From assembly GCA_963742545.1 (NCBI GenBank), contig CAVUMF010000002.1, positions 496,001-560,000 on the forward strand: a stretch of 64,000 bases of DNA. Direction: 5' to 3'. The translations under genes were made by a program, and so were the position numbers. Numbering within the stretch: the first letter of the stretch is position 1; each line of letters starts with the position of its first letter. Shown in pieces: positions 45,522-54,024 of the stretch. The notes under the pieces are model-generated. The model was not told the origin of the DNA and searched no databases. It worked only from the letters and a program-made list of their open reading frames with translations. Source of the DNA: Palsa-1392 sp963742545. Its GTDB lineage: Bacteria; Verrucomicrobiota; Verrucomicrobiia; Chthoniobacterales; UBA10450.

Positions 45522-47545
45522 GGCGTGGCCACAGGCTTCATCGCCGCTTCGCCATCGGCGATTAGTTTTTGGAACCGCGGATCATTCCGCAACGGATCCC
45601 AGGCCGGGTCGAGTTTGAGCTTCGCTACGGATATCTCCTCGCCGGCCGGCGTCTGGAGCAATTCTTGCAGCGTCTTGAGCGCGCCCTCAGTATCACCGCT
45701 TCGAGCTTCTACCTCCGCCTTGGTGGCCAGCAGTGGCGGTTTGGTTACGACAGCCCTGCCAACAGGGTTCAGCTTCAAGGCCTCTTCGGCCTCGGCCTGC
45801 GCCTGAGTGAATTCACCCAGCCCCGCGAGAGTCAAGGCCAGATTGGCGTGCAGGTTCTCTGCGTTGGGTCTGACCTTGATCCACGCTTCGAGTTGCTGGC
45901 GCGCATCCGCGAACGCCGCCTTTGCACGGACCGCGTCACCCTGGGCCTGGTAGACTTGGGCCTGGTATTGCGCCTTGGGTTTACCCGATTGCACAAACAG
46001 CCTGGCCGGGGCCTTGTCGATCACGGCCAGTGCTCCCGCGTAGTCGCGAGCATAGAGATCCACTTCGTACCACGCCTGCGCCAGCGGAATGGATTGGTCG
46101 GGCGTCTGTGCTGCGGCCTGAAGGACTTTGCGCGCGGAATCCAGATCGCTCCAGCCCAGGATATAGATTTCCGCGAGGTTCTGCACGGAGTTCATGTCGC
46201 CGGGATCGCGTGCCAACCCGGCCTGAAGCGCATCGCGCGCTTCCGCATAGCGGCGCTGCACAGCCAGCGACAGACTGAGAAACAGGTGCACGCTACTGGA
46301 GTTCGGCACCAGCTCGACCCCGCGCTTGAACGCCGCGATGGCCTTATCAAATCGTCCCGCGAAGAAGTAGGTGAAACCGAGCCCGTCTTGAATTCCTACA
46401 TTCCCAGGCTGCAATTCGGCGGCGCGTTCGGCTTCGGCGACAGCTTCTTTGTTCTTCCCTTCAGCCGAGAGCACGAATGCCATTTGCTTGTGCGCTCCGG
46501 CGCTGTCCGGATCCAGATCGAGGGCGCGGCGCGCCGCCGCCGCCTGTTCCCTAGAGTGACCGCCGAGCTTCGAGTAGGCAAACGCCAGCCCGGCGTAGGC
46601 ATCAGCGTAATCGGGATCGAGGTTAACGGCCTGCTGGAACAGTGAGACGGAGCGTTCGAGGTCCTCCTGATCGCCAGTGCGATTGGATTCGTTGAGGTAA
46701 TAGACGGCCTTCAAGACGGCGTCATAGGCCTCCTTGTTGTGGGTGGGAACCTTGGCCACGGCCGCCGCTTCGGCTGGCGAGAGTTTGGCTTTCAGCGCCT
46801 CGGCGACCATTTGGGCGACTTCGCCCTCGACGCCGAAGACGTTGTCCAACGTGCGCGTATAGGCCTGCGCCCACAAGTGCTCGTCGGTCGCTACGTCGAT
46901 CAACTGCACGTTGATCAACACCTGGTTGCCCGCTTTCTGCACGCTGCCCTCCAAAATGTGCGCAACGCCGAGTTCGCGCGCAATGGTCTTCAGATGGTCC
47001 GGATGACTCTTGTATTTCTCGGTCGAGGTCCGCGAGACGACCTTCAGGTCGCCGATGTCGGCCAGCTTGGTCAGGATCATGTCCTGCATGCCACTCGCGA
47101 AATAAGCGTTGTCCTTGTCTGCGCTCATGTTTTCGAACGGCAGGACCGCAATCGACTTCGCTGATCCGCTGGTTGTGGCGCTTGCTGTTTTCGGCGCAGT
47201 GAAGCGGCCGGCGAAAAACAGACTAATCGATACTGCACCCGCGATGAGCACGACGTAAATCCACGCGCCTTTCCGACGTCGTCCGGACGGCGGCCCGGCA
47301 TCCGCCGTTTCGGTTCGTTTCAAACCTTGCGGTGTCAGCTCGAAGGCCCACGCAATCACCAATGCGATGGGGAAGCCGAGGAGAATGAGGAGCACGACCA
47401 GCCTGACAACCCAGTTTGGAATTTCGAAGAACGGGAAGACCTGCGTGGCGACCTGGACCAGCAACCAGCCAACCACGGCATACGCGATCGCAACCTTGTA
47501 AACATTGCGCCGCTTCAGCTCGGCGAAGAAATTGCGCGGGTTCAT
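45518..47545 (-). CDS. TolB-like/TPR membrane protein, array gene 2
   Basis: A 675-residue protein with the consensus module (MNPRNFFAELKRRNVYKVA, WLLVQVATQVFPFFEIPNW, GFPIALVIAWAFELTPQG). A helix near 95-112 (WIYVVLIAGAVSISLF) is shared with array gene 7. The TolB-like domain has KSIAVLPFENMSADKDNAYF, MQDMILTKLADIG and HILEGSVQKAG. TPRs end LRNDPRFQKLIADGEAAMK. The ATGA overlap is present at both ends. It is the paralogue nearest to the module consensus in this window. Confidence 0.9.
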   Translation of the reverse strand: MNPRNFFAELKRRNVYKVAIAYAVVGWLLVQVATQVFPFFEIPNWVVRLVVLLILLGFPIALVIAWAFELTPQGLKRTETADAGPPSGRRRKGAWIYVVLIAGAVSISLFFAGRFTAPKTASATTSGSAKSIAVLPFENMSADKDNAYFASGMQDMILTKLADIGDLKVVSRTSTEKYKSHPDHLKTIARELGVAHILEGSVQKAGNQVLINVQLIDVATDEHLWAQAYTRTLDNVFGVEGEVAQMVAEALKAKLSPAEAAAVAKVPTHNKEAYDAVLKAVYYLNESNRTGDQEDLERSVSLFQQAVNLDPDYADAYAGLAFAYSKLGGHSREQAAAARRALDLDPDSAGAHKQMAFVLSAEGKNKEAVAEAERAAELQPGNVGIQDGLGFTYFFAGRFDKAIAAFKRGVELVPNSSSVHLFLSLSLAVQRRYAEARDALQAGLARDPGDMNSVQNLAEIYILGWSDLDSARKVLQAAAQTPDQSIPLAQAWYEVDLYARDYAGALAVIDKAPARLFVQSGKPKAQYQAQVYQAQGDAVRAKAAFADARQQLEAWIKVRPNAENLHANLALTLAGLGEFTQAQAEAEEALKLNPVGRAVVTKPPLLATKAEVEARSGDTEGALKTLQELLQTPAGEEISVAKLKLDPAWDPLRNDPRFQKLIADGEAAMKPVATP

Positions 47546-49359
47546 TCTGGTCGCCCCGTCATGAAGCGCTCTTCGAGCTTTTGGAAACGAGGATCACCAC
47601 GGAGCGGGTCGAGGCGTTTGTCGATCTTGAGGCTGCCATACTGTCCCTGGAGCAGGATGTCGCGCTCTTCGAAGCTCTTCTCGAGCAAGCGTAACGCTTC
47701 TTCTTTGTCGCCGAGTGCGAGGTGAACAACCGCCAGCGCGTAAGGCCCGACGTAGCTCCAGCGGGAACGATTTGTCAATTCATCCAGAATCTTGCGCGTC
47801 TCCGCCATGCGGCCGGCCTTCGCATAAGCATGGGCGAGCATGGCCAGGTCGTCGGGAGTGGCACTTAGTTGGCAGGCCTTTTCGTACTCGGGGATCGCTT
47901 CGCTCAACCTTCCCTGGTCTTCAAGAATTTGACCAAGCACGTCATGCGACGGCCTGAACGTCGGCTCGAAATCGATTGTTTGGCGTATTTGATCGATCGC
48001 TTCGTCGGTCTGCCCGCGCTCCGCCAAAGCCAGGGCGTAGTCGCAATTTGTGACAAGCGAGAGGGGATCGAGTTCATGGGCTCGCTGCAGCTCGACCCAG
48101 GCCTCAGGATAGCGGCCCTGCCCAAAAAGAGCGGCTCCGAACCAATGGTGCGCCGTAGCGTAGTTGGGATTCAATTCAATCGCCCGGCGAAACTCCGAAT
48201 CGGCTGCTGGCAGCTGAACAATCTGGTAGAGCGCGTTGGCCAGGCTCGTATGCGCTTCGGCCAGGTTGTCATCGAGCTCCACTGCCTTGCGTGCGGCGGC
48301 GAGCGCTCTTGGAACGTCAGCCCCAGGCGGCGTTCCGGCATAATTCGGCATGATGGAGTACGCGTCTGCGAGACCGGCATAGGCCAGCGCGTAGTTAGGA
48401 TCCAGGTCGATCGCTTGCTGGAAATAATCGATCGATTTTTTCAGATTCTCCGTCCCGCGCTTGTTCCAAAAATAACGGCCTTTCAAATAAAGCTGGTGCG
48501 CCTCCGGGTTCTCCGTCGGCCGCGAGGCCAGCTCTTTCTCCGCGCGGCCGTCCAACTTTGCCTGCAGGGTCTCCGCCACGGTCTTGGCGATCTCGCTCTC
48601 GACCGCGAAGATGTCGGTCAATTTCCTGTCGTAGGTGTCGGCCCAAAGGTGGGCGTCGTTGAGCGCGTTGATCAATTGCACGTTGACGCGGACTTGATCG
48701 CTCGCTTTTTGCACGCTGCCCTCCAAAATGTTGGCAACACCGAGCTGCCTCGCAATCTCGCGCAGATTCTCGGGCGCGCTTTTGTATTTCTCGGTCGAGG
48801 TGCGCGAAATGACCTTGAAATCGCCGATCTTCGCCAGACGAGTCAGTATTTCATCCTGAATGCCTTCGCTAAAGTAGGCATTGTCCGGGTCACGACTAAG
48901 ATTGTCGAACGGCAGCACCGCGATCGATTTTTCCGGGATCGCGGCGGTGGGCGCGGCGCCCGCCGCGGGAGTCGAAGCGGCCGCCGGAATCGCCCTTGTC
49001 TCTCTTCTCGGCTGCCAGGTTCGGTAGGCGAACAAGCCCGCCGCCATCACCGCCAGGGCCACCGTCAGGCCAACGATCTTCCGGCCGGTGCGTCTGGTAA
49101 TCGACTCGTCAGGCACGACATCCTCCTCGCGCTTGATTCCTTCGGGTGTGATCTCGAAGGCCCACGAGAGAATCAGCGCGACGGGAAAGCCGAGAATCAA
49201 GACCAGCACGACAAGGCGCACCGCCCAATTCGGAATCTCGAAAAACGGAAAGACCTGCGTCGCAACCTGGATCAACAACCATGCTGCCACCACGTAGGCG
49301 ACTGCCACCTTGTAAACATTGCGGCGCTTCAGCTCGGCGAAAAAGTTGCGCGGGTTCAA
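47542..49359 (-). CDS. TolB-like/TPR membrane protein, array gene 1 (promoter-proximal)
   Basis: A 605-residue protein. The start codon equivalent to the ATG of its relatives is TTG here (TTGAACCCGCGC), preceded by AAGAAGGA with good spacing, so TTG 49359 is chosen; the frame is open to 49473 without support. The module NPRNFFAELKRRNVYKVAVA has the full WLLIQVATQVFPFFEIPNW. A helix near 100-118 is followed by the TolB-like domain (EKSIAVLPFDNLSRDPDNAY, IQDEILTRLAKIG, ILEGSVQKAS). TPRs end LRGDPRFQKLEERF. It is first in the operon; the 160 bases upstream show no clear promoter. Confidence 0.9.
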   Translation of the reverse strand: MNPRNFFAELKRRNVYKVAVAYVVAAWLLIQVATQVFPFFEIPNWAVRLVVLVLILGFPVALILSWAFEITPEGIKREEDVVPDESITRRTGRKIVGLTVALAVMAAGLFAYRTWQPRRETRAIPAAASTPAAGAAPTAAIPEKSIAVLPFDNLSRDPDNAYFSEGIQDEILTRLAKIGDFKVISRTSTEKYKSAPENLREIARQLGVANILEGSVQKASDQVRVNVQLINALNDAHLWADTYDRKLTDIFAVESEIAKTVAETLQAKLDGRAEKELASRPTENPEAHQLYLKGRYFWNKRGTENLKKSIDYFQQAIDLDPNYALAYAGLADAYSIMPNYAGTPPGADVPRALAAARKAVELDDNLAEAHTSLANALYQIVQLPAADSEFRRAIELNPNYATAHHWFGAALFGQGRYPEAWVELQRAHELDPLSLVTNCDYALALAERGQTDEAIDQIRQTIDFEPTFRPSHDVLGQILEDQGRLSEAIPEYEKACQLSATPDDLAMLAHAYAKAGRMAETRKILDELTNRSRWSYVGPYALAVVHLALGDKEEALRLLEKSFEERDILLQGQYGSLKIDKRLDPLRGDPRFQKLEERFMTGRPE

Positions 49360-49521
49360 AGTCCTTCTTGCTCGGGCGGAGTCTGCTCCAATGGCCAATG
49401 GTTGCAAATGCCGGAACTGCCAGGCGCGGTTGCCAGGCACCGAGCCATACACCTGTGAATTGCAAGCCGCCACCGCGTCGACGCCGGCGAGCGACCGATG
49501 AAATCGTCCTTAAAAGGCCGC

Positions 49522-50241
49522 TCAGGCAGCCAGGCGCTCTGGCATCTCGTCGTAAGTGCGCCCGCCGAGCAGTCGCCCCGTAAGATCTTTGCGCACGCCA
49601 CCCCATTGCTTGAAGAAGAACGGCACTCTCTGCTTTCGGCAGGCGCGAAAGATCTCCCGGACCCACTCAATCTGCATGGGGCGAGCATGCGGACCGGATT
49701 CGCCGCCCACGATCACCCAATGAATCCCGCGCAGATCAAGTTCCGCCAGCGAACCGATGAGCGGTTCGCACGACAGAAAGCGGACCGCAGCGGGCACCTC
49801 TCTCAGATCATCGATGCGTCGGAGGACGCGGCTGTCTTCCACACTCGTGCCCATCCAGACATTCTGTGGCCAGGAAAGCTTCGCGCTGAGCTTTTGCACC
49901 CGGTCGCTCCGTTTCGTCAGCACCTGAAAGGTATGCTGCGGACACTCCTCCATCGTCTGGAAGACGCGGCGAATGAACCAAAGCGGCACGTCCGCATGAA
50001 ACAAATCGCTCATCGAATTCACGAAAATCCGGCGTGGCGCCTTCCACGTGCGCGGCAGATCGAGAACATCCTCATGCAGAGTCAGGCGAAACCCGCGCCG
50101 GTAGCGCTGACTCCCCATCGCTCGCAGGCGCAGGGACAGCCGCTCGGCATAACAATTCTTGCAGCCCGCGCTGATCTTCGTGCAACCCGTCACCGGATTC
50201 CACGTCGCCTCCGTCCATTCGATATGTGAATGATCAGCCAC
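49522..50241 (-). CDS. DUF5131 (phage Gp37/Gp68-like) radical-SAM-type protein
   Basis: A 239-residue protein from a GTG start. It has the family opening IEWTEATWNPVTGCTKISAG and a Cys cluster C-x6-C-x2-C in GCTKISAGCKNCYAERL, as in radical SAM-like proteins. Further motifs are NSMSDLFHADVP, VLTKRSDR, WMGTSVE and VGGESGPHARPM. This is the phage Gp37/Gp68 family (DUF5131), found on phages and islands, with function unsettled. With the DUF3800 gene it forms a cassette between the TolB array and the amidohydrolase. Confidence 0.88.
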   Translation of the reverse strand: MADHSHIEWTEATWNPVTGCTKISAGCKNCYAERLSLRLRAMGSQRYRRGFRLTLHEDVLDLPRTWKAPRRIFVNSMSDLFHADVPLWFIRRVFQTMEECPQHTFQVLTKRSDRVQKLSAKLSWPQNVWMGTSVEDSRVLRRIDDLREVPAAVRFLSCEPLIGSLAELDLRGIHWVIVGGESGPHARPMQIEWVREIFRACRKQRVPFFFKQWGGVRKDLTGRLLGGRTYDEMPERLAA

Positions 50242-50337
50242 TTGCGGCGAAATTATTTTGCTTGTCCCCTAAACGGGAATCCGGTACGTTCGATTCGAAG
50301 CACCGAAAACGCGTATGCGTCGTAGGTGCTGATTTTT

Positions 50338-51126
50338 TTACTGCGGCGGGTAAAATTTCACCCCGAACTTGTTGTCGCCCGCTGCCTTCGTGTTTAGCAC
50401 CGGTTTCAACATCTCAATCCAAGCTTCGATCCGCGCGGCGTGGATCGCGGCGGGGAGTCTTCGCGGCAGGCGGCCCACGTGTTGTGTGACGACCGCATAG
50501 AGAGAGACGATGCAGGCGACCAAGTCCGCAAGCTGGATGAAATAAGATTCGCTGGAATCCTTCGGCAGCGGGTCCTCGATCAGCTTTTGAATCTCCTGCC
50601 GACGCGGCGTCGGCCCAAATTTCGAGGGGATGAAATTAATCTTCTGCACTCGACGAGTGGTCTTACGCATTTTGCCAACCCGACCCCAATCGGTAATGAT
50701 CATGAAGCGATTGTGCGGCTCAGAAGCGAGGTCGTTTTCAATCCTCTGCACTGAGAAAGTGAGAGCCGTGTCGAGGATATCGACCTCCGCTTTCTGGAAG
50801 CGCGGCTTAACGATGACCAAATTGATGATCTTTAGATTAAGCTGCGCGCAGAGTTGGCAATATAAATCGACGATGCAGACGCGATCTCCGTCAGAAATAT
50901 TCCAGTTGAAATGCGGGTTCTTGTTTAGAATGAACTCACGAGCGTGAAGCTCTTCATGAAAGGGAAAGGGGAAATCACCTGCGAGTTGCTTCTTAAAGAC
51001 CTTAATGCGCTCGTAATTGTCCTTCCATACCAGATGGTGCTGGTAGACGGCCGTGAGGACGAACAACGGCGATGAAGTCTGTGGGAAGCCGTCGTCTCCC
51101 GACTCATCGTAGTAAACGAGAAACAT
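50338..51126 (-). CDS. DUF3800 family protein
   Basis: A 262-residue protein beginning MFLVYYDESGDDG, the DESG motif of DUF3800, a family with an RNase H-like fold and conserved acidic residues. Later motifs are EELHAREF, MIITDWG and SYFIQLADLVACIVSLY. It is common in mobile regions. The DNA is noticeably more AT-rich than the flanks, pointing to acquisition. It is co-directional with the DUF5131 gene 96 bases downstream. Confidence 0.88.
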   Translation of the reverse strand: MFLVYYDESGDDGFPQTSSPLFVLTAVYQHHLVWKDNYERIKVFKKQLAGDFPFPFHEELHAREFILNKNPHFNWNISDGDRVCIVDLYCQLCAQLNLKIINLVIVKPRFQKAEVDILDTALTFSVQRIENDLASEPHNRFMIITDWGRVGKMRKTTRRVQKINFIPSKFGPTPRRQEIQKLIEDPLPKDSSESYFIQLADLVACIVSLYAVVTQHVGRLPRRLPAAIHAARIEAWIEMLKPVLNTKAAGDNKFGVKFYPPQ

Positions 51127-51132
51127 ACTTAG

Positions 51133-53271
51133 TTACGCTACGGTCCTTAAAGAATAGCTTGGCTGGAACCAAGCATACGCGATCGCCACCTTGTAAACAT
51201 TGCGGCCCTTCAGCTCGGCGAAAAAGTTGCGCGGGTTCATGGCGCCATAATTCGTCTGTGGTCCCGCCTTGCGCGGTGCAATGCCGAGCGCTTTCTCGAT
51301 TGCGGCCGGGTCGTAGACCTTCCCGCCTTTGATCACGGTGCTGATGTTGTTGATGTCGCGGATATTCTTCGTCGGATCCCCATCGATGAGAATCATGTCG
51401 GCCAGTTTGCCCGCGGCGATGACACCGCGGTCTTTGTTCACACCCATGACCAGCGCCGGCGTCCATGTCGCCATCCGCAGCACCTCAGCCGGCGCGATCC
51501 CGGCCCGCACATAGAGCTCGAGTTCGTGATGGAGCGTGTAACCAGCCAGCGTGTCAGTCCCCGGGATAATCGTGACCCCAGCGTCATACAGAGCCTTGAG
51601 CAAGCGCAGCATCGCGGGGAAGGCTGCGTGATAGGCGGCTGCCTTGTCGGCGGGGACTTCGAGCGCGTCGCTCAACATCGAGCGCCGAACCTGCGCCGGA
51701 AACCGCGGCACAATCTTCTCCAGGCCGGGCGGGACGGCGGTCGGGTCTCCGCAAAAGAGCGCTTCGAAGATGCTCATGGTCGGATCGAGCACGGTGTGAT
51801 GGAGCTTAAGGAAGATGATGAAGTCGCGCACCTGCGGCTTGTCCGGCGTGAACTCGTAGGCATGCTCAGCCACCTTGATGAAGCGATCGCGATTGCGCGT
51901 CTCCTTTACTTCCGGATAGAGAAAGTTCAGCTCGATAAAATTCATGTGCTGGATCTCATCCGCGCCGCCTTCGACGAATTGGCGCGCTGACATGAAGGCC
52001 GGCACGTGCCCGCTCACCCGCAACCCGTGCGCATGCGCGCGATCGGCGATGATCGGAACCAGCTCCGGTTTGACGGAGGAATAAATCTTGATCTGGACGT
52101 AGCCGTGGTCGGCATACCAATCGACGTCCTTGATCGCCTGCTCGGCGGTGTCGACCCGCATCTTGGTCGGCCCGGCGTACTCCCCGGTGCCGTCGATGAT
52201 GCCGGCCTTCGAGACACGCGGGCCAAGCTCGCGGCCGTCGTCAAAGCGCGCCACGCGCTGCAAAAAGCTATCGGTATCGTTCGCCATGTCGCGCGCACTG
52301 GTCACGCCGTTGGCCAGATCGAGCGCGCCATCGACATCGCTAAAGTGCTGGTGGTTGTCCCACAGCCCGGGCATGAGGAACCGGCCGTGCCCGTCGATGA
52401 TCTCGGCATCGGCAGATGGCTTCAAATTAGCGTCCGGGGCAGTACGCACAATGCGATCGCCACGCACAAGAACGCTCGTCCCCGGAGTCACGCTCAGGTC
52501 GCGCGGATCGAAGAGGCGGGCGTTGCGGATCACGAGGTCGCCTTTCGGAGTGTGGGCAAGTTCGTGCGCGATGCGCTCCGACCAGTCGTCGTCGGTTTTC
52601 TGCTGAGCCGTTTTTAATTGCGCCATCGCTGCTTCGAATGGAGCCGACACCACCGAGAACCACGACGAGAGGGACGCCGCCGTATTCCCGTCTTGGTCGA
52701 GCCAGATCGATTGCGGCGAAAAGCCAAGACCCGTAATGCGGTACTGCGCTAACTCGCCCCTGCCGGAAGCGACACTTACTTTGCCGGCCTCCTCGATGCT
52801 CGCTTCGCCGGCCGGGAGAAGCGCCAGTTTGTGATTGGGCGCTTTGAGCAAAGCACGCGCCAGCACCCCAAGGAATTCCGGGGGCGCGTTGATCGGCAGA
52901 TAGAAGGCCTCGCCCGTAACCGCCTGCTGGCCTTGTTCGCTCCGATTCTTCCAGCTCGCTCTGCCATTCTTCATCTCAAAGCGCTCTTCGACCGGCGCTT
53001 TCATGTAATCATTGCCGTGGCCTTCGTATTCGGTCGGAATGCCGGCAGCGTTGACTTTCCAGGTGGCAATGATGTGATCGCCACGGCCGCGATCGTTGTA
53101 GGAATATTCGACCCGTGTGGATCCGGCCGACTCCGTCTGCACCGTCTGCGTGCCGGCCGGGTTGCCCTGAATGAATATTTTGTCTGTGCGCTGGTCGGCT
53201 GACGCGTGCGCCAATCCGGCCAGAGCCATGACGAACGTAGTGAACAAGCGCAGGTCTGTGGTCTTTCTCAT
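51133..53271 (-). CDS. Secreted amidohydrolase with captured TolB-module tail
   Basis: A 712-residue protein with a signal peptide (MRKTTDLRLFTTFVMALAGL). It has an N-terminal beta-domain (about 25-235) and a metal-dependent amidohydrolase domain (245-680): His pair in DNHQHF, Lys in VQIKIYSS, His in VSGHVP, His in EIQHMNF and Asp in IPGTDT. It probably hydrolyses a peptide-like or cyclic amide substrate in the periplasm. After APRKAGPQTNYGA the frame runs on into MNPRNFFAELKGRNVYKVAI and 13 further residues, the start of a TolB array paralogue truncated by the DUF3800 cassette. The native stop has been lost. Confidence 0.88.
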   Translation of the reverse strand: MRKTTDLRLFTTFVMALAGLAHASADQRTDKIFIQGNPAGTQTVQTESAGSTRVEYSYNDRGRGDHIIATWKVNAAGIPTEYEGHGNDYMKAPVEERFEMKNGRASWKNRSEQGQQAVTGEAFYLPINAPPEFLGVLARALLKAPNHKLALLPAGEASIEEAGKVSVASGRGELAQYRITGLGFSPQSIWLDQDGNTAASLSSWFSVVSAPFEAAMAQLKTAQQKTDDDWSERIAHELAHTPKGDLVIRNARLFDPRDLSVTPGTSVLVRGDRIVRTAPDANLKPSADAEIIDGHGRFLMPGLWDNHQHFSDVDGALDLANGVTSARDMANDTDSFLQRVARFDDGRELGPRVSKAGIIDGTGEYAGPTKMRVDTAEQAIKDVDWYADHGYVQIKIYSSVKPELVPIIADRAHAHGLRVSGHVPAFMSARQFVEGGADEIQHMNFIELNFLYPEVKETRNRDRFIKVAEHAYEFTPDKPQVRDFIIFLKLHHTVLDPTMSIFEALFCGDPTAVPPGLEKIVPRFPAQVRRSMLSDALEVPADKAAAYHAAFPAMLRLLKALYDAGVTIIPGTDTLAGYTLHHELELYVRAGIAPAEVLRMATWTPALVMGVNKDRGVIAAGKLADMILIDGDPTKNIRDINNISTVIKGGKVYDPAAIEKALGIAPRKAGPQTNYGAMNPRNFFAELKGRNVYKVAIAYAWFQPSYSLRTVA
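51156..51175 (-). terminator. Candidate terminator in the end of the amidohydrolase frame
   Basis: On the minus strand TGCTTGG-TTCCAG-CCAAGCT forms a seven-base-pair hairpin followed by ATTCTTTAAG. It is located in the last codons of the extended amidohydrolase frame, where paralogue homology stops and the cassette begins. It is moderately convincing as an intrinsic terminator. Confidence 0.45.
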
Positions 53272-53312
53272 TTGTGATTATCTTTCGCGGCCGGCAGAGA
53301 GTTTTGCCGCTT

Positions 53313-53852
53313 TCAGACTGACTGCGGTCCCGCGTTTTCCTTCGGAACGATTAGTTGATCCAGATTGTAGGTTGAATAGGCGCCGGGCTCATGGCCCCAG
53401 CCGATGATCTCGTCCACCACGCGGGCAAACTCCTCGGTGTGCCAATGCTTCCGTGTCTCCCACCACTGGCGCGCGCCGGGATAAGCGATCAGGTCACTCA
53501 TTGTCCGCTCGACTTCCCCCCAAAGCGAGGCGCCAAGGGTGCCGTCGCGTCGGTAATAATACATCCCCTCGAAGTTCTTGAAAAAGCGGCTGAAAAACGC
53601 ACTGAACCTGACCTTGGACACTGGATCCAGGTCACTAAAACACTGCACGCCTCGAAGATAGACCGCGCTGAAATCCGCACTGTCGGTGAGCGATTCCACC
53701 AGGTCGCCCCATTGCCCGGCCAGGGTGTTCATCGCTATCCGGCGTCGCTCCCTGGTCTGTTCTCTGATTTGAACGGCAAGATAAATCAGGGAAGGAATCC
53801 CGATAAAAACGGCCGCTAATTGCCCGATCGCCCCCAGCATTTCCCAGTTCAT
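53313..53852 (-). CDS. Single-span membrane protein, unknown
   Basis: A 179-residue protein with one N-terminal transmembrane segment (GQLAAVFIGIPSLIYLAVQI) followed by a cytoplasmic helical domain containing EQTRERRRIAMNTLAGQW and WWETRKHWHTEEFARVV. This resembles a broad family of uncharacterised bacterial proteins with the same opening. ATG 53852 follows within 172 bases of the adenylate cyclase gene. No function is assigned. Confidence 0.75.
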   Translation of the reverse strand: MNWEMLGAIGQLAAVFIGIPSLIYLAVQIREQTRERRRIAMNTLAGQWGDLVESLTDSADFSAVYLRGVQCFSDLDPVSKVRFSAFFSRFFKNFEGMYYYRRDGTLGASLWGEVERTMSDLIAYPGARQWWETRKHWHTEEFARVVDEIIGWGHEPGAYSTYNLDQLIVPKENAGPQSV

Positions 53853-54024
53853 ATGGCTTTAGGTTAACTCAGCTGAAACAAGAATGGCCGGTTCAGCTCG
53901 GTGAATAACGTGATCGAGCCCAACCGCGATCTCCGGGGCGAGCCGACGGATGAGAAAAACACAACTCGCGCTGCGGTCGAGCATATTCGGTCTCTTGTCC
54001 ACGCCAAGGGACGGGAGCGCATCG

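Noticed and set aside
47869..49458. 529-codon open frame on the plus strand
   Set aside because: It is antisense to array gene 1, with no protein features; it is a by-product of the GC-rich codon bias. The same holds for 57343-59037, 35090-36085, 30312-31310, 45569-46645 and 16823-18928.
49522..51126. DUF5131 plus DUF3800 as a named defence system
   Set aside because: Both families occur on phages and islands, but I know of no established defence function for the pair and see no effector motif beyond the families themselves.
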